From positions 186,001-250,000 of the forward strand of contig JAOSJX010000022.1 in assembly GCA_027493875.1 (NCBI GenBank): 64,000 nt of DNA, read 5' to 3'. The notes beneath the pieces were generated by a model. It was not told where the DNA came from. It did not search any database and saw only the letters and a program-made list of their open reading frames with translations. This DNA is from Deltaproteobacteria bacterium (GTDB lineage Bacteria > Lernaellota > Lernaellaia > JACKCT01). Both the position numbers and the translations under genes were made by a program. This document shows, one piece after another, positions 36,057 through 46,084 of this stretch. The number at the start of each line of letters is the position of its first letter. Within the stretch, counting starts at the first letter, position 1.

Positions 36057-37068
36057 GTGGCCGGTCAAAAAGATCTCCGTCATTTTTCCAGTTCGTGATG
36101 CGCGCGAAACGCTGGACGAAGCGTTGCGTTGTTTGCTGGCGCAGCGGGACGTCGACTTCGAAATCGTCGCGGTGGACGACGGATCGATGGACGGCTCGGC
36201 GGAGTTTCTCGAAGCGCATGCGGCGCGCGACGCGCGTTTGCGCGTTTTCCGCGCGCCGGCACGCGGGATCGTCGCGGCACTTCGCGACGCGTGCGGGCGA
36301 GCACGCGGCTCCGTCTTCGCCCGCATGGACGCGGACGACACGTGCCCGCCGGATCGGCTGGCCAAGCAGCTCGCGCTGCTGAACGCGCGGCCGGATCTCG
36401 GTCTGGTTTCGTGTCTTGTCGGGCCGGTTCAGGGCGCGCGTTTTGCCGGGGGCTACGCGCATTACGTCGCGTGGCTGAACCGGCTGACCGAGCCCGAAGC
36501 CATTGCACGCAACGTCTGGGCCGAGTGCCCGCTCGCGCATCCGACGTGGATGATGCGCCGCGAGGTTTACGAACAGGCGGGCGGCTACCGGGAAACGGGT
36601 TGGCCGGAGGATTACGATCTAATGCTCCGGATGCATGCGCGCGGCGTGCGTATGGCGAAGGTGCCGGAGGTTCTGTTGCGCTGGCGGGATACGCCGACGC
36701 GCCTGTCACGGACCGACCCGCGCTACTCGGACGACGCGTTCGCGCGGTGCACCGCGCATCATCTCGCGCGCGGGCCCTTCGCGAACCGGCGCGAGGTCGC
36801 CGTCATCGGCGCCGGACGCACGACGCGAAAACGCGCCGAGCACCTGACGAGCGAAGGGCTCTCAATTGCGGCCTACGTCGACGTGGACCCGCGCAAGATC
36901 GGCCATCGCGTCCACGGCCGCGCGGTGCTCGCGTGGGATGAGATCCCTTCCCCCGTGCCGTGGCCGCTTCTCGCTTATGTCGGGAGTCGCGGCGCGCGCG
37001 AGGAAATCCGTGCCCACGCGGCCGAGCGCGGCTTTCGCGAGGGCCTCGATTTTTTCGTGTGTTGGTAA
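36057..37068 (+). CDS. family 2 glycosyltransferase with C-terminal Rossmann-like domain (frame break near 36070)
   Basis: About 337 aa. A GTG at 36057 reaches the conserved start KISVIFPVRDARETLDEALR if one A is restored in the A5 run at 36067-36071. The GT-A features are FEIVAVDDGSMDGSAEFLEA, FARMDADDTCPPDRLAKQ (DxD), HPTWMMRREVYEQAGGYRE and WPEDYDLMLRM. The last about 95 residues (EVAVIGAGRTTRKRAEHLTS, IAAYVDVDPRKIGHRVHGRA) form a nucleotide- or CoA-binding-like Rossmann unit. It immediately follows the SpsF-like gene. Probably builds a glycan on a pilin, stalk protein or polysaccharide. Confidence 0.82.
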
Positions 37069-37072
37069 CGCG

Positions 37073-37873
37073 TCAGGGTTTCGTGAAATCGGCTCTTCGT
37101 TTTTCGAGGAAGGCGGCGATGCCTTCGCGCCCTTCCGCGGACGATCCCGCTTCGGCGAGGCCGGCGCGTTCGAGTTCGAGCGTTTCGTCCATCGAGCGGT
37201 CGAACGACGAATTGATTAGCGCCTTCACACGCGCCAGCGAACCCGTCGGCATCGCGACGAGGCGATCCGTCATCGCGCGGACCGCGTCGTCAAGGGATGC
37301 GTCCGGCACCACGTTCGTGGCGAGGCCGAGTTCCAACGCGCGCGCGGCGGGAATCGGATCGTCGAGAAACGCGATCTCCAAGGCCCGCGCCATCCCGACA
37401 AGACGCGGCAGCGTAAACGTGCCGCCGCCGTCGATGCACAGCCCGTTCGACGTGTACGCCTGCTTGAGCGTCGCCGACGCGGCGAGCACGCGCAGATCGC
37501 ACGCGAGCGCCAGCGAAAATCCGCCGCCGGCCGCGGGGCCGTTCACCCGGGCAACCACGGGCTTGCGCATGCGGCGAATCTCGATCACGCATTGGTGATA
37601 GATCGTCGCCACGCGGTAGAAAAACTCGCCGGGCTTGTCGGGATTGGCCGCGTGAACGGCGCGCAGATCGGCGCCCGCGCAAAACGCCCGGCCCGCGCCC
37701 GTCACCACCACGGTCCGCACGCCGTCGTCGCGGCCCGCGTCGCGAAGCGCGTGCCACAGCGCCGTGATCGTCGCCTCGTCGAAGGCGTTGTACACCGCCG
37801 GCCGGTTCAGGGTGACCGTGCGTACCGCGCCTTGTTGTTCGGTCAAGACCATCGCGCCCGCGTCCGATACCAT
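37073..37873 (-). CDS. enoyl-CoA hydratase/isomerase family protein
   Basis: Intact 266-aa crotonase-fold protein: VRTVTLNRPAVYNAFDEATI, oxyanion-hole segment GRAFCAGADLRAVHA, NGPAAGGGFSLALACDLRV and NGLCIDGGGTFTLPRLVG. The acidic residue in the last motif is Asp, as in PaaG-like isomerases and hydratases. It acts on acyl-CoA in fatty or aromatic acid breakdown. It stands convergent to the glycosyltransferase and divergent from the stalked peptidase. Substrate not determinable. Confidence 0.88.
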   Translation of the reverse strand: MVSDAGAMVLTEQQGAVRTVTLNRPAVYNAFDEATITALWHALRDAGRDDGVRTVVVTGAGRAFCAGADLRAVHAANPDKPGEFFYRVATIYHQCVIEIRRMRKPVVARVNGPAAGGGFSLALACDLRVLAASATLKQAYTSNGLCIDGGGTFTLPRLVGMARALEIAFLDDPIPAARALELGLATNVVPDASLDDAVRAMTDRLVAMPTGSLARVKALINSSFDRSMDETLELERAGLAEAGSSAEGREGIAAFLEKRRADFTKP

Positions 37874-37989
37874 GCCCGAAACCCCCTTCGGCCCGTGAGG
37901 GCGCCATCATACACGCCGGCGCCCGCGTGCGAAGGGGGCGAAAATCGGGTATCCTTGCGGTTCCCGTTCGCGCGTTGTGGAGGGAGAAA

Positions 37990-39342
37990 ATGTCTTTCGG
38001 AGGACGAATCGCGGGGGCCCTCGTTCTGCTGCTCACGGCGGCGGGCACCGCTTTTGCCGGCGATCTCTATCTGGCAGCCGACGACCGCTGCGGCGACCGC
38101 GCCGCTTTTCGGGGACCGCGTGGAGCAAGCGGGCGCCCGCGTGCTCGTCATGCTTCCCGGCCCGGCGATGATCGTTTCGGCGGATGAAAAAATCGCCGAT
38201 TCGGACGACCCCTTCTTTCTCCTTGCCGATCCCGTCTCGAAGAGCGACGCGGCGAAGATTACCAAACAATGCGCGAAGGTCTCCTCCGCGATCCGCACGT
38301 GGAACCGCGTCAAGACGCCGGCCAGCGACATCCTGCTGCGCGCGGGAAAACCTCCCGCAAGCGCCAGGCCGCTCGGCGGCGACGCGTTCAAATCGAAGCT
38401 CCCGGCCAAAGCGCTCACCGGGCCGATGCAGGGCACCGTGGGCGTGATGATGATGACGCCCGAGAGCAACGGGACGATCGATGCGAATCTCGAAAACTGG
38501 ACGGACGACGCGTGGAACCGCGTGTTCGACGAGGTCGCCGCGGGGCTGGCGTGGTGGGCGCAGCACGCCGCGGATCACGGCATCGACCTAACCTTCGACT
38601 TCGACGCGCTGCCGCGGACCGACGCCGCCCTGCAGGTCGGTTACGAGCCGATTCTCCACGGCTACCTGACCGAGTGCCAGTGGATCGGCGCGATCATGGA
38701 CAACCTCGGCGTGTCCGGATTCACTTGTTACGATCAGGTGGAGAACTACAACGACGCGCGGCGCGCCGAGAAAGGCACGCATTCGTTCGCCACGGTGTTC
38801 GTCGTCAACAGCATCAACGACGAGGACGGGGCCTTTTCGGACGGCTATTCGGCGTACGCCTACTTCGGCGGCCCGTTTCTCATGCTGACCTACGACAACG
38901 GCGGCTGGACGATCGACTGGATGCGCAACGTGATGTCCCACGAGTTCGGTCACACGTTTTGGGCCTGCGACGAATATTACCAGCCCGGCTACTTCGAGTG
39001 CGATTGCACGTGCCCGGACAACCCGTGGTACACGGCGAATCCCAATTGCGAACACGGCTGCGCCGAGGACGGGCCGTGCCTCATGAAGGATTTGACCGGC
39101 GACACCTGCGAGCACACGCGCGAGCAGATCGGCTGGAGCCAGCCGGCGCCGACCACGACGACGTCCACGACCGTTCCCGCGACGACCACGACCACGACGT
39201 CGACCGAGGCGCCGCCCGAGGACGATGACGACGCCGGGAACGACGACGACGGCGAAACGCCGCCCCCTCCGCGGACCGGGGCGACGACGGCGGCGCGGCG
39301 GAATCCGAAAGCGAGAGCCAAGGTTCCGCCTGCGGGTGCTGA
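37990..39342 (+). CDS. secreted metallopeptidase with Thr/Asp stalk and CGC tail (two frame breaks)
   Basis: About 450 aa. Signal peptide RIAGALVLLLTAAGTAFAGD from the ATG at 37990, preceded by GGAGGGAG. A break near 38095 joins to the body (GARVLVMLPGPAMIVSADEK). The zinc motif is NVMSHEFGHTFWACDEYY (HExxH plus downstream acidic residues), followed by a Cys-rich loop (ECDCTCPDN, NCEHGCAEDGPC). After it a Thr-rich stalk and Asp-rich part are followed, in the frame resumed in a C-rich run near 39280, by ESESESQGSACGC and stop. That ending matches other Cys-tailed proteins in this window. Probably surface-displayed. Peptidase family uncertain. Confidence 0.78.
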
Positions 39343-39407
39343 CAAGCCGTCCGCTTGCGCGCCGCGCGCGCTTTCGACACCATGCCGCCCTGTTTTTGGG
39401 GTTGTGC

Positions 39408-40197
39408 ATGAAGATCGGTTATCTCCAGACTTCTCCGGTTAACGGTGACGTGGCCGGCAATCTCGAACGCGCGCGCGACCGGCTCGCGGCGTCGGGTGAC
39501 GCCGATCTGTGGGTTTTGCCCGAGCTCTTTTCCACCGGCTACCTCCACGAAAGCCGCGACGTCGTCGCCGGGCTCGCCGAACAGGAAAACGGTCCGACGC
39601 TGACATGGGCGAAAAGAATGTCGTCCGAAACGGGGGCGGCTTTGTGCGGCGGGGGCGATCCTCAAGGATCATCGCGGCGTCTACAACGGCGCGTTTCTCG
39701 TGGACGGCGGAAAACTCGTTGCGCTCTATGCCAAGGTGCATCTGTTCGACCGCGAAAAACTCGTTTTCGACCCCGGCCCCGGCCCCCTGCGCGCGCACGA
39801 CCTGCGCGGCACGCGCGTCGGCCTTCTGATCTGTTACGACTGGCGTTTCCCGGAGGCCGCGCGCTGCCTCGCGCTCGACGGCGCGCGGATTCTTCTTCAT
39901 CCCAGCAACCTGGTGCTGCCCTGGGCGCAGGACGCCATGCGCACGCGGTGCGTCGAGAACGGCGTGTTCGCGGTGACGGCGAATCGCGTCGGATCGGAAC
40001 AGGATCTGACGTTTACCGGCGGCAGTCAGATCGCGGGACCGCGCGGCGAGACGTTGGCGCACGGTCCCGAGGACGGTGAGCACGCGGCGGTGGTGGAAAT
40101 CGACCCCGATCGCGCGCGCTCCAAGGCCATCAACGAACGCAACGACCTGTTCGGCGACCGCCGCCCGGACCTCTACCGGCGGCTCACCACTCCCTGA
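39408..40197 (+). CDS. carbon-nitrogen hydrolase, nitrilase superfamily (frame break near 39665)
   Basis: About 262 aa. Catalytic triad visible: Glu in LWVLPELFSTGY, Lys in LYAKVHLFDREK, and Cys in GLLICYDWRFPEAARCLA. Further conserved parts are HPSNLVLPWAQDAMRTRC and TANRVGSEQDLTFTGGSQI. Members hydrolyse amides such as omega-amidase or carbamoyl substrates in the cytosol. The ATG at 39408 gives MKIGYLQTSPVNGDV, the standard start. It is 65 bases after the stalked peptidase gene. Confidence 0.88.
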
Positions 40198-40215
40198 TCA
40201 CGGCCGAAAAAAGGA

Positions 40216-40260
40216 TTGACACGACCACGCTTTTCCTTTATTCAATAAATCAATTGAATA
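40216..40260 (+). promoter_or_regulatory. promoter with overlapping ArsR-type operator
   Basis: TTGACA (40216-40221), 17-base spacer, TATTCA (40239-40244). An inverted repeat TATTCAA (40239-40245) / TTGAATA (40254-40260) with an 8-base centre covers the -10. This is the arrangement of ArsR/SmtB autoregulation and lies directly upstream of the ArsR-rhodanese gene. Confidence 0.75.
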
Positions 40261-40281
40261 CTAAATAGGTGGGACCACGCG

Positions 40282-40985
40282 ATGGAGAATCCGAACCGAG
40301 CCTTCAAGGACGCGATCTACGGGCAGTTTGCGCGCGTCGGCAAGGCGCTGTGCAGTCCCAAACGGCTCGAACTGCTCGACCTGCTCTGCCAAAGCCCGCG
40401 GAGCGTGGAAGTCCTCGCGCGGGAAAGCGGCCAGTCGGTCGCCAACGCGTCGCAACACCTCCGCGTGCTGCACGGCGCGCGGCTGGTGGATTCCGAAAAA
40501 AAGGGCTTTACGTCACGTACCGTATCGCCGGGCCGGAAGTGTGCGAATTTTTCCGGTCGCTGCGCATTCTCTCCGAGCGGCATTTGGCGGACGTCGAGCG
40601 CATCACGCGGCAATACCTGACCGACCGCGGCGCGCTGGAGCCCACGGACAAGGAGAAGCTCGTCCGGCGCGTGGAGGAAGGATCGGTGGTTGTGCTGGAC
40701 GTGCGGCCGGTCGAGGAATTTGAGGCCGGCCACATCGCGGGGGCGCGGTCCGTGCCGCTTCCGGAATTGAAACGACGGCTCAAGGAATTGCCGCGGAGCC
40801 GCGAGATCGTCGCGTACTGCCGCGGACCGTACTGCGTCCTCGCGGTGGAGGCCGTCGCGCTACTCCGCCGCAAGGGCTTTCGCGCCGCCCGCCTCGACGA
40901 CGGTGTCGCGGACTGGCGGGCGCGGGGGCTGCCGGTGCACTCGCGAAACGTTCCTGAACACCCCCGCCGTCGGGCCTCATCGTGA
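40282..40985 (+). CDS. ArsR-family regulator fused to rhodanese (frame break near 40500)
   Basis: About 234 aa. Residues about 10-85 are a winged helix ArsR domain (GKALCSPKRLELLDLLCQSP, SVANASQHLRVLHGARLV). After an A-run break comes a helical linker, then a rhodanese domain: VVLDVRPVEEFEAGHIAGAR and catalytic Cys loop AYCRGPYCVLAVEAVALL, then RLDDGVADWRARGLPV. Such fusions sense sulfur or persulfide species and act on small thiol or sulfide genes. The downstream cysteine-desulfurase-like gene fits a sulfur context. Likely represses its own promoter through the TATTCAA palindrome. Confidence 0.88.
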
Positions 40986-41051
40986 TGATCAAAGATTTCC
41001 GTCGAGCCTGACGATCCTTGGCGCCCGCGGTCCGCGGGAAAAAAACCAATC

Positions 41052-41864
41052 ATGCCGTCCTTTGAACCGGCGCTGCGGCTGGGCGTTTTTCTGGGCGTAT
41101 TTCTTCTCCTTTGGGCGGCGGAATCCGCTTGGCCGCGGCGCCGGCGGCTTTATCCGCGCACTCGGCGATGGCCGGCAAATCTCGGCGTTACGTTGATCGA
41201 CACATTGGCCGTGCGGCTGCTCTTTCCTCTGGGCGCAGTCGGATGGGCCCTCGTCGTCGAACATCGCGGATGGGGCCTGCTCCATGCCCTGTCCGTCCCG
41301 CGTATCGCCGCCGTCGTTTTGTCCGCCGCGGCGCTCGATCTGACCGTCTATGCGCAGCACGTTGTTTTTCACAAAATCCCGGCGCTATGGCGGCTCCATA
41401 TGGTGCATCATGCGGACCGGGACCTCGACGTCACGTCCGGTACGCGGTTTCACCCGCTCGAAATCGGGCTTTCGATGCTGATCAAAATGGTCGCCGTCAC
41501 GCTGCTCGGTGCGCCTCCGGAGGGCGTTCTTCTCTTTGAAATCGTGTTGAGCGCGACGGCGATGTTCAATCACGCGAATCTCCGACTGCCGCGGCGCGCG
41601 GACGCGGTCGTTCGATGGCTGGTCGTCACGCCCGACATGCACCGGGTGCATCATTCGTCCGACCGGGGCGAGCACGACAGCAACTTCGGATTCAACCTTC
41701 CGTGGTGGGACCGTCTGTTCGGCACGTACCAAGCGCAACCTTCGCTGGGCCATGAACGCATGGCCGTAGGCCTGGAGGATTTCGGCGACGACCGCCCGAC
41801 GCGGCTTTTGTGGATTCTCGGCGCACCGTTTCAACGGGAAGTATTGGGGAGACAAAAACGATGA
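41052..41864 (+). CDS. sterol desaturase / fatty acid hydroxylase superfamily membrane protein
   Basis: Intact 270-aa protein with about four membrane segments and the eight-His di-iron pattern: HVVFH, HMVHHAD, and HRVHHS, plus FNHANL. Ends with FNLPWWDRLFGTYQAQP, typical of the family. It would oxidise a lipid C-H bond in the membrane. Its stop overlaps the ATG of the next gene (ATGA), so the two are co-translated. Lipid substrate unknown. Confidence 0.9.
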   Translation: MPSFEPALRLGVFLGVFLLLWAAESAWPRRRRLYPRTRRWPANLGVTLIDTLAVRLLFPLGAVGWALVVEHRGWGLLHALSVPRIAAVVLSAAALDLTVYAQHVVFHKIPALWRLHMVHHADRDLDVTSGTRFHPLEIGLSMLIKMVAVTLLGAPPEGVLLFEIVLSATAMFNHANLRLPRRADAVVRWLVVTPDMHRVHHSSDRGEHDSNFGFNLPWWDRLFGTYQAQPSLGHERMAVGLEDFGDDRPTRLLWILGAPFQREVLGRQKR

Positions 41865-42995
41865 GGCGAATCTATCTGGACTACAACGCGACGACGCCGG
41901 CCGATCCCTCGGTCATCGACGCGATGCTTCCGTTTTTCGACGAGCGCTTCGGCAATCCCGGCAGCGCGCACGCGCTGGGCCGCGAGGCCGCCGAGGCCAT
42001 CGCCCGCGCCCGGTCCCAGGTCGCCGCACTCGTCGTTTGCGCCTTCGAGGACGTTTATTTCACCGGATGCGCGACGGAGGCGAACAACCTTGTTCTGTTC
42101 GGCCGGGCGGCGGCGTCGGATTGGCGCGGCCATATTGTCGTCAGCGCGGTGGAGCACCCGAGCGTGCGCGAACCGGCGCGCGTTCTGGCGAATCGAGGGA
42201 TCGACGTGACGGTGCTTCCGGTCGACGAGACCGGGCTGGCCGATCCGGACGACTTGGCCCGGGCCATCCGGCCCGACACGATTGTTGTGTCGATCATGCA
42301 CGCGAACAACGAGACCGGCACGATCCAACCGGTCGCGGAACTCGCCGCGGTCTGTCGGGAGCGCGACATTCCCTTTCACTCGGATTGCAGTCAGAGCGCG
42401 GGAAAAATACCGGTCGATCTCTCCGCGTGGGGCGCCGATTTCGCGACGTTCGCCGGACACAAGGTGTACGTTCCAAAGGGCATCGGCGTGCTCGCTCGCC
42501 GCACGGAAACGCCCCTCGTTCCGATGTTGCACGGCGGGGGGCCAGGAACACGGTCTGCGCGGCGGCACCGAGAACGTGCCGTTCATCGCCGCGATCGGGC
42601 GCGGATTCGAGCGCGCGGCGGAATTGATGCCCAACGAGCCCGATCGTTGGCGTCGGCTGAGAGACCGGCTGCACACGGCGCTCGCCGAGGTGGGCGGCGT
42701 ATTGAACGGTCATCCGGAGCGGCGGTTGCCGAACACGCTCAACATTTCGTTTCCGGGTCTCGCCGGCGCCGACATCCTTGCAAAGGCGCCCGAAGTTCTT
42801 GCGGGAACCGGCGCGGCCTGCCATGATCGCCGCGTGCGTCTTTCGCCGGTGCTGCAGGCGATGGGCGTCAGTGAACGCGTCGGCATGGGAGCGATCCGCT
42901 TGACGGTCGGGCGGGGAACGACCGACGATGACGTGGAGGCCGCCGCCCACGCGCTCGCGCGTTCGGTGAAAGATTTGGGCGGCGTCCAACGATAA
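41861..42995 (+). CDS. cysteine desulfurase-like class V aminotransferase (frame break near 42540)
   Basis: About 378 aa. Start IYLDYNATTPADPSVIDAML is the NifS/IscS signature; ATG 41861 follows GGGGAGA and overlaps the previous stop. PLP features: TGCATEANNLVLFG, MHANNETGTIQPVAEL, the Asp in SDCSQSAGKI, and the Lys in TFAGHKVYVPKGIG. After a G6 break, HGLRGGTENVPFIAAIGRGF continues. The mobile catalytic Cys is probably in GTGAACHDRRVRLSPVL, so loop length is close to IscS-type enzymes. It supplies sulfur for clusters or thio-modification. Co-transcribed with the sterol-desaturase gene, an odd pairing. Confidence 0.88.
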
Positions 42996-43007
42996 TGGGG
43001 ATTGTTC

Positions 43008-43537
43008 ATGGGCGGTGCGGTTGATCGTATGGAAGTCTGGCAGGGCGACATCACGACGTTGAACGTGGACGCGGTGGTCAACGCCGCGAACCACACGCTC
43101 CTGGGCGGCGGCGGCGTGGACGGCGCCATTCACCGCGCGGCGGGTCCGGATCTTCGCAAGGAATGCAAAACGCTCGGCGGCTGCGACACCGGCGACGCGA
43201 AAATCACCTCGGCGCACAAACTCCCCGCGCGTTTCGTCATCCACACGGTCGGCCCGGTTTACGGCCGCGGCGGCGCGGACCGCGCCGATCTCCTCGCGTC
43301 CTGTTACCGCCGCTCGATGGAATTGGCCGTGCAGCACGGGCTGAAATCGGTCGCGTTTCCGGCGATCAGCACGGGCGTGTACGGTTATCCGCCGGATGAG
43401 GCCGCCGCCGTCGCCGTGAGCGCCGTCGCAGATTTTCTGAGCAAAGAACCGTCTATTGAAAAGGTGATTTTCTGCACCTTCAACGACGAGGCCACGCGGC
43501 TCATCCGCGCCGAGGTTTCCAAGCTCGGCCCTCGTAA
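43008..43537 (+). CDS. macrodomain protein, O-acetyl-ADP-ribose deacetylase-like (3' end uncertain)
   Basis: About 175 aa: WQGDITTLNVDAVVNAANHT, LLGGGGVDGAIHRAAG (ADP-ribose binding loop), CDTGDAKITSAHKLPARFVI, HTVGPVYGRGG and FPAISTGVYGYPPDEAA match YmdB/MacroD enzymes. ATG at 43008 lies five bases after GGGGA. Without a correction the frame would run far into the next gene; one base shift near the end yields the TAA at 43535-43537, which leaves the normal family length. It removes ADP-ribose adducts or hydrolyses O-acetyl-ADP-ribose in the cytosol. Confidence 0.85.
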
Positions 43538-43552
43538 GGAACACGGTTCCGT

Positions 43553-44969
43553 TTGCGAATTCTCATCGTTCATCCGCGGCTCGAATTGCACTTCGAAGCG
43601 CTCATGCCCGGCGAGGTGGGCGAGAAGTGGATTCAGGTGCCGGCGCTCGGCTGCCTCTATCTTCGTGAGGTTGCGCGCGAAGAGGGCCATCAAGCCGACT
43701 ATCTCGATGCCGACGCGTTGGATCTCTCCGCGGAGCAGGTCGGCCGGCACGCGGCGGAAGGCCGCTACGACGTCGTCGGCGTCCAGCTCAATTCATATAA
43801 CCTCTACGCCGGCGTCGCCGCCGCGCGGGCCGTCCGCGCGGCGCTGCCGGAAGCCGTGCTCTGCGCGGGCGGCGTGCACCCGACGATTTTTCCCGTCGAA
43901 ACCGCGAATCTGCCGGAGTTCGACGCGGCCTTCGCCGGCGAGGCGGAGGAAAATTTCCCGGCGTTTTTGCGGGCCGTCGAAAACCGCGACCGTCCCGCGA
44001 TTCCGGGCCTCGCGTGGAAAGGCGGCGCCGATCCCGGCCCCGCGCGCGTCGTGAACGACATCGACCGCATTCCGATCCCCAAGACCGACGGCCTGCCGCT
44101 GCACCGCTACTGGTCCGCCCTCGCCCGATCGCGGCCCGTGATGCCGATGGTTACTTCGCGCGGCTGCCCGTTCCAGTGCACCTTCTGCGACCGGCCGCTC
44201 GTGGACAACGGCCTGCGCCACCGGTCCATCGACAACGTGATCGCGGAAATCGAGATGCGCGTGGGCGCGGGCATCCGGGAGTTCTGTTTCTACGACGACA
44301 CGCTCACCGCGAACAAAAAAACGCGTGAAGGCGCTGTGCGACGCGCTCGCCGGCCTCCCCCGCAAAATCCGCTTCGATTGCCGCAGCCGCGTGGACACGG
44401 CCGACGTTTACGAGGACCTCGCCCGCGCCGGCTGCGACCGCGTTTACTTCGGCGTGGAGTCCGGCGATCCGGACGTCCTGCACCGCATTAAAAAATACAC
44501 GAACCCGGACCAGGTCCGCCGCGCGGTCCGCGCCGCGCAAAAGCGGGGCTCCGCACCCTCGGCTATTTCATGATCGGCCTGCCCGACGAGGACGAGGAAG
44601 CCGCGCGGCGAACGATCGAACTGGCGCGCAGCCTCAAGACCGATTTCGCGCTCATCGAGCTGTTCATCCCCATGCCAAAAACGGAAGCGTACAACGAGGG
44701 CCTTTCCACCGGGCTCATCACGCACGACTATTGGACGCGGCAGGCCACGGCGCCGGCGGCCGATTTCCGCCCCGCCGCCCTGGCCCGGCGAGCTTGCCGA
44801 CCGCGGGCAGGATCTCGTGCGCGAGGCGTACCGGCGCGTTTACATGACGCCGTCGTACATCGTCCGCAGCCTCTTCGCGATCCGCACGTTCGAGGAAGCG
44901 CGGCAGAAAGTCGCCGGGTTTTTCCGCTTCCTGAAGCTTCGGCCCGCGTCCGCCGCGGCGCTCAAATAG
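43553..44969 (+). CDS. B12-binding radical SAM protein (three frame breaks)
   Basis: About 470 aa. Start TTG 43553, RILIVHPRLELHFEALMPGE. N-terminal cobalamin-binding-like Rossmann domain (YDVVGVQLNSYNLYAGVAAA, AVLCAGGVHPTIFPVE). Radical SAM cluster motif SRGCPFQCTFCDRP (CxxxCxxC), then RHRSIDNVIAEIEMRVGAGI. Breaks near 44320 (A7 run), 44552 and 44790 separate the parts SRVDTADVYEDLARAGCDRV, GYFMIGLPDEDEEAARRTIE and MTPSYIVRSLFAIRTFEEAR. Such enzymes do methylations or rearrangements on lipids, hopanoids or peptides. Two bases from the next radical SAM gene. Confidence 0.85.
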
Positions 44970-44970
44970 C

Positions 44971-46012
44971 ATGGCCACGAACCTCGCGCGGCGAACGCGC
45001 CTCGCCCGCCTTTCCGAGAACCTCGCCATGCTCGGCCGCTACGCCACGGCGGCGCGCCTTTCCAATCTCGCGCTGAACGAATGGGAATACCGGCGCGGGC
45101 AAACGGTGCTGCGTTCGCTGCCGCCGACGCTGACGGTGGACGTGACGAACGCGTGCCAGCTCGCGTGCCCGCTCTGCGCGACGGGACGCGGCGACGTGGA
45201 CCGCCCCACGCGCACCATGCCGCTCGCGCGTTTCGAGGACCTGTTGCGTCAGGCGCACGAGCGCGCCTTTCAGGTCCACCTCTATAGCTGGGGCGAGCCG
45301 ACGCTCGTGCCGAACCTCGCGGATTACGTGGCGGCGGTACGGCGCCGGCGTTTGGGGTGCGTTTTCAGCACGAATCTGTCGCGGCCGCTCAAGGACCGCA
45401 AGATCCGCGATCTGGTCGCGGCCGGCCCGGACCGCATCGTCGTCAGCATCGACGGCATCACCCCCGAAACGCACGCCCAGTACCGCGTCGGGTCGGACCT
45501 CGCCGTGGTGCGGGACAATCTGGCGCGCTTTCGTTCGGCGCGGGAGGCGCGGCGGGCGGCTCATCCGATGCTCGTGTGGCAGATGCTGGCGTTTCGGGCA
45601 CAATCAGCACGAGATCGCCACGGCGGAAAAGCTGCATCGTGCGTGGGGCTTCGACCGCTTCGAGCTCGAAATCCCGAACCTGCCTTTCGGCGCCATGGGC
45701 GAGTCCGCCACACTGCCCGGTCAATGGTTCGCGACGGACCCGAACTACCGCCTCGACGGCCCGGTGGACGTGAAGGACAACATCCAGGGTTTGTGTTTCT
45801 GGCCGTGGCGCGTGGCGGTCGTCGCGCCGGACGGTAAGATGTCCACGTGCTGCTATGCCTACGATCAAGCTTCCGACGTGGGCGACGTGTTCGCCGACGG
45901 ATTCGAGGCCGCGTGGAACGGCCCGCGCATGACCGCCGTACGCCGCGGGCTCACGGGCCAAGCGGCCCTTCAGCACCCGTGCGCCGGTTGCGGGGCCGCA
46001 CGGCGACTCTGA
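44971..46012 (+). CDS. radical SAM/SPASM domain protein (frame break near 45600)
   Basis: About 347 aa. Radical SAM motif VTNACQLACPLCATGRGDVD (CxxxCxxC), HLYSWGEPTLVPNLADYVAA, FSTNLSRP, and VVSIDGITPETHAQYRVG fit MoaA/PqqE-type enzymes. After the break: GLCFWPWRVAVVAPDGKMST, CCYAYDQASDVGDVF and PCAGCG hold the extra Cys ligands of a SPASM domain. SPASM enzymes often modify peptides, but many of unknown substrate exist. The gene is only 72 bases before the first of three stalked, Cys-tailed secreted proteins. Confidence 0.87.
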
Positions 46013-46084
46013 TCGGCATTCGTCATGGATGCGCCGATCGTGTAAGATGGGATCTTCGAAATAGAATTCTTTCCGGAGGTCGCC

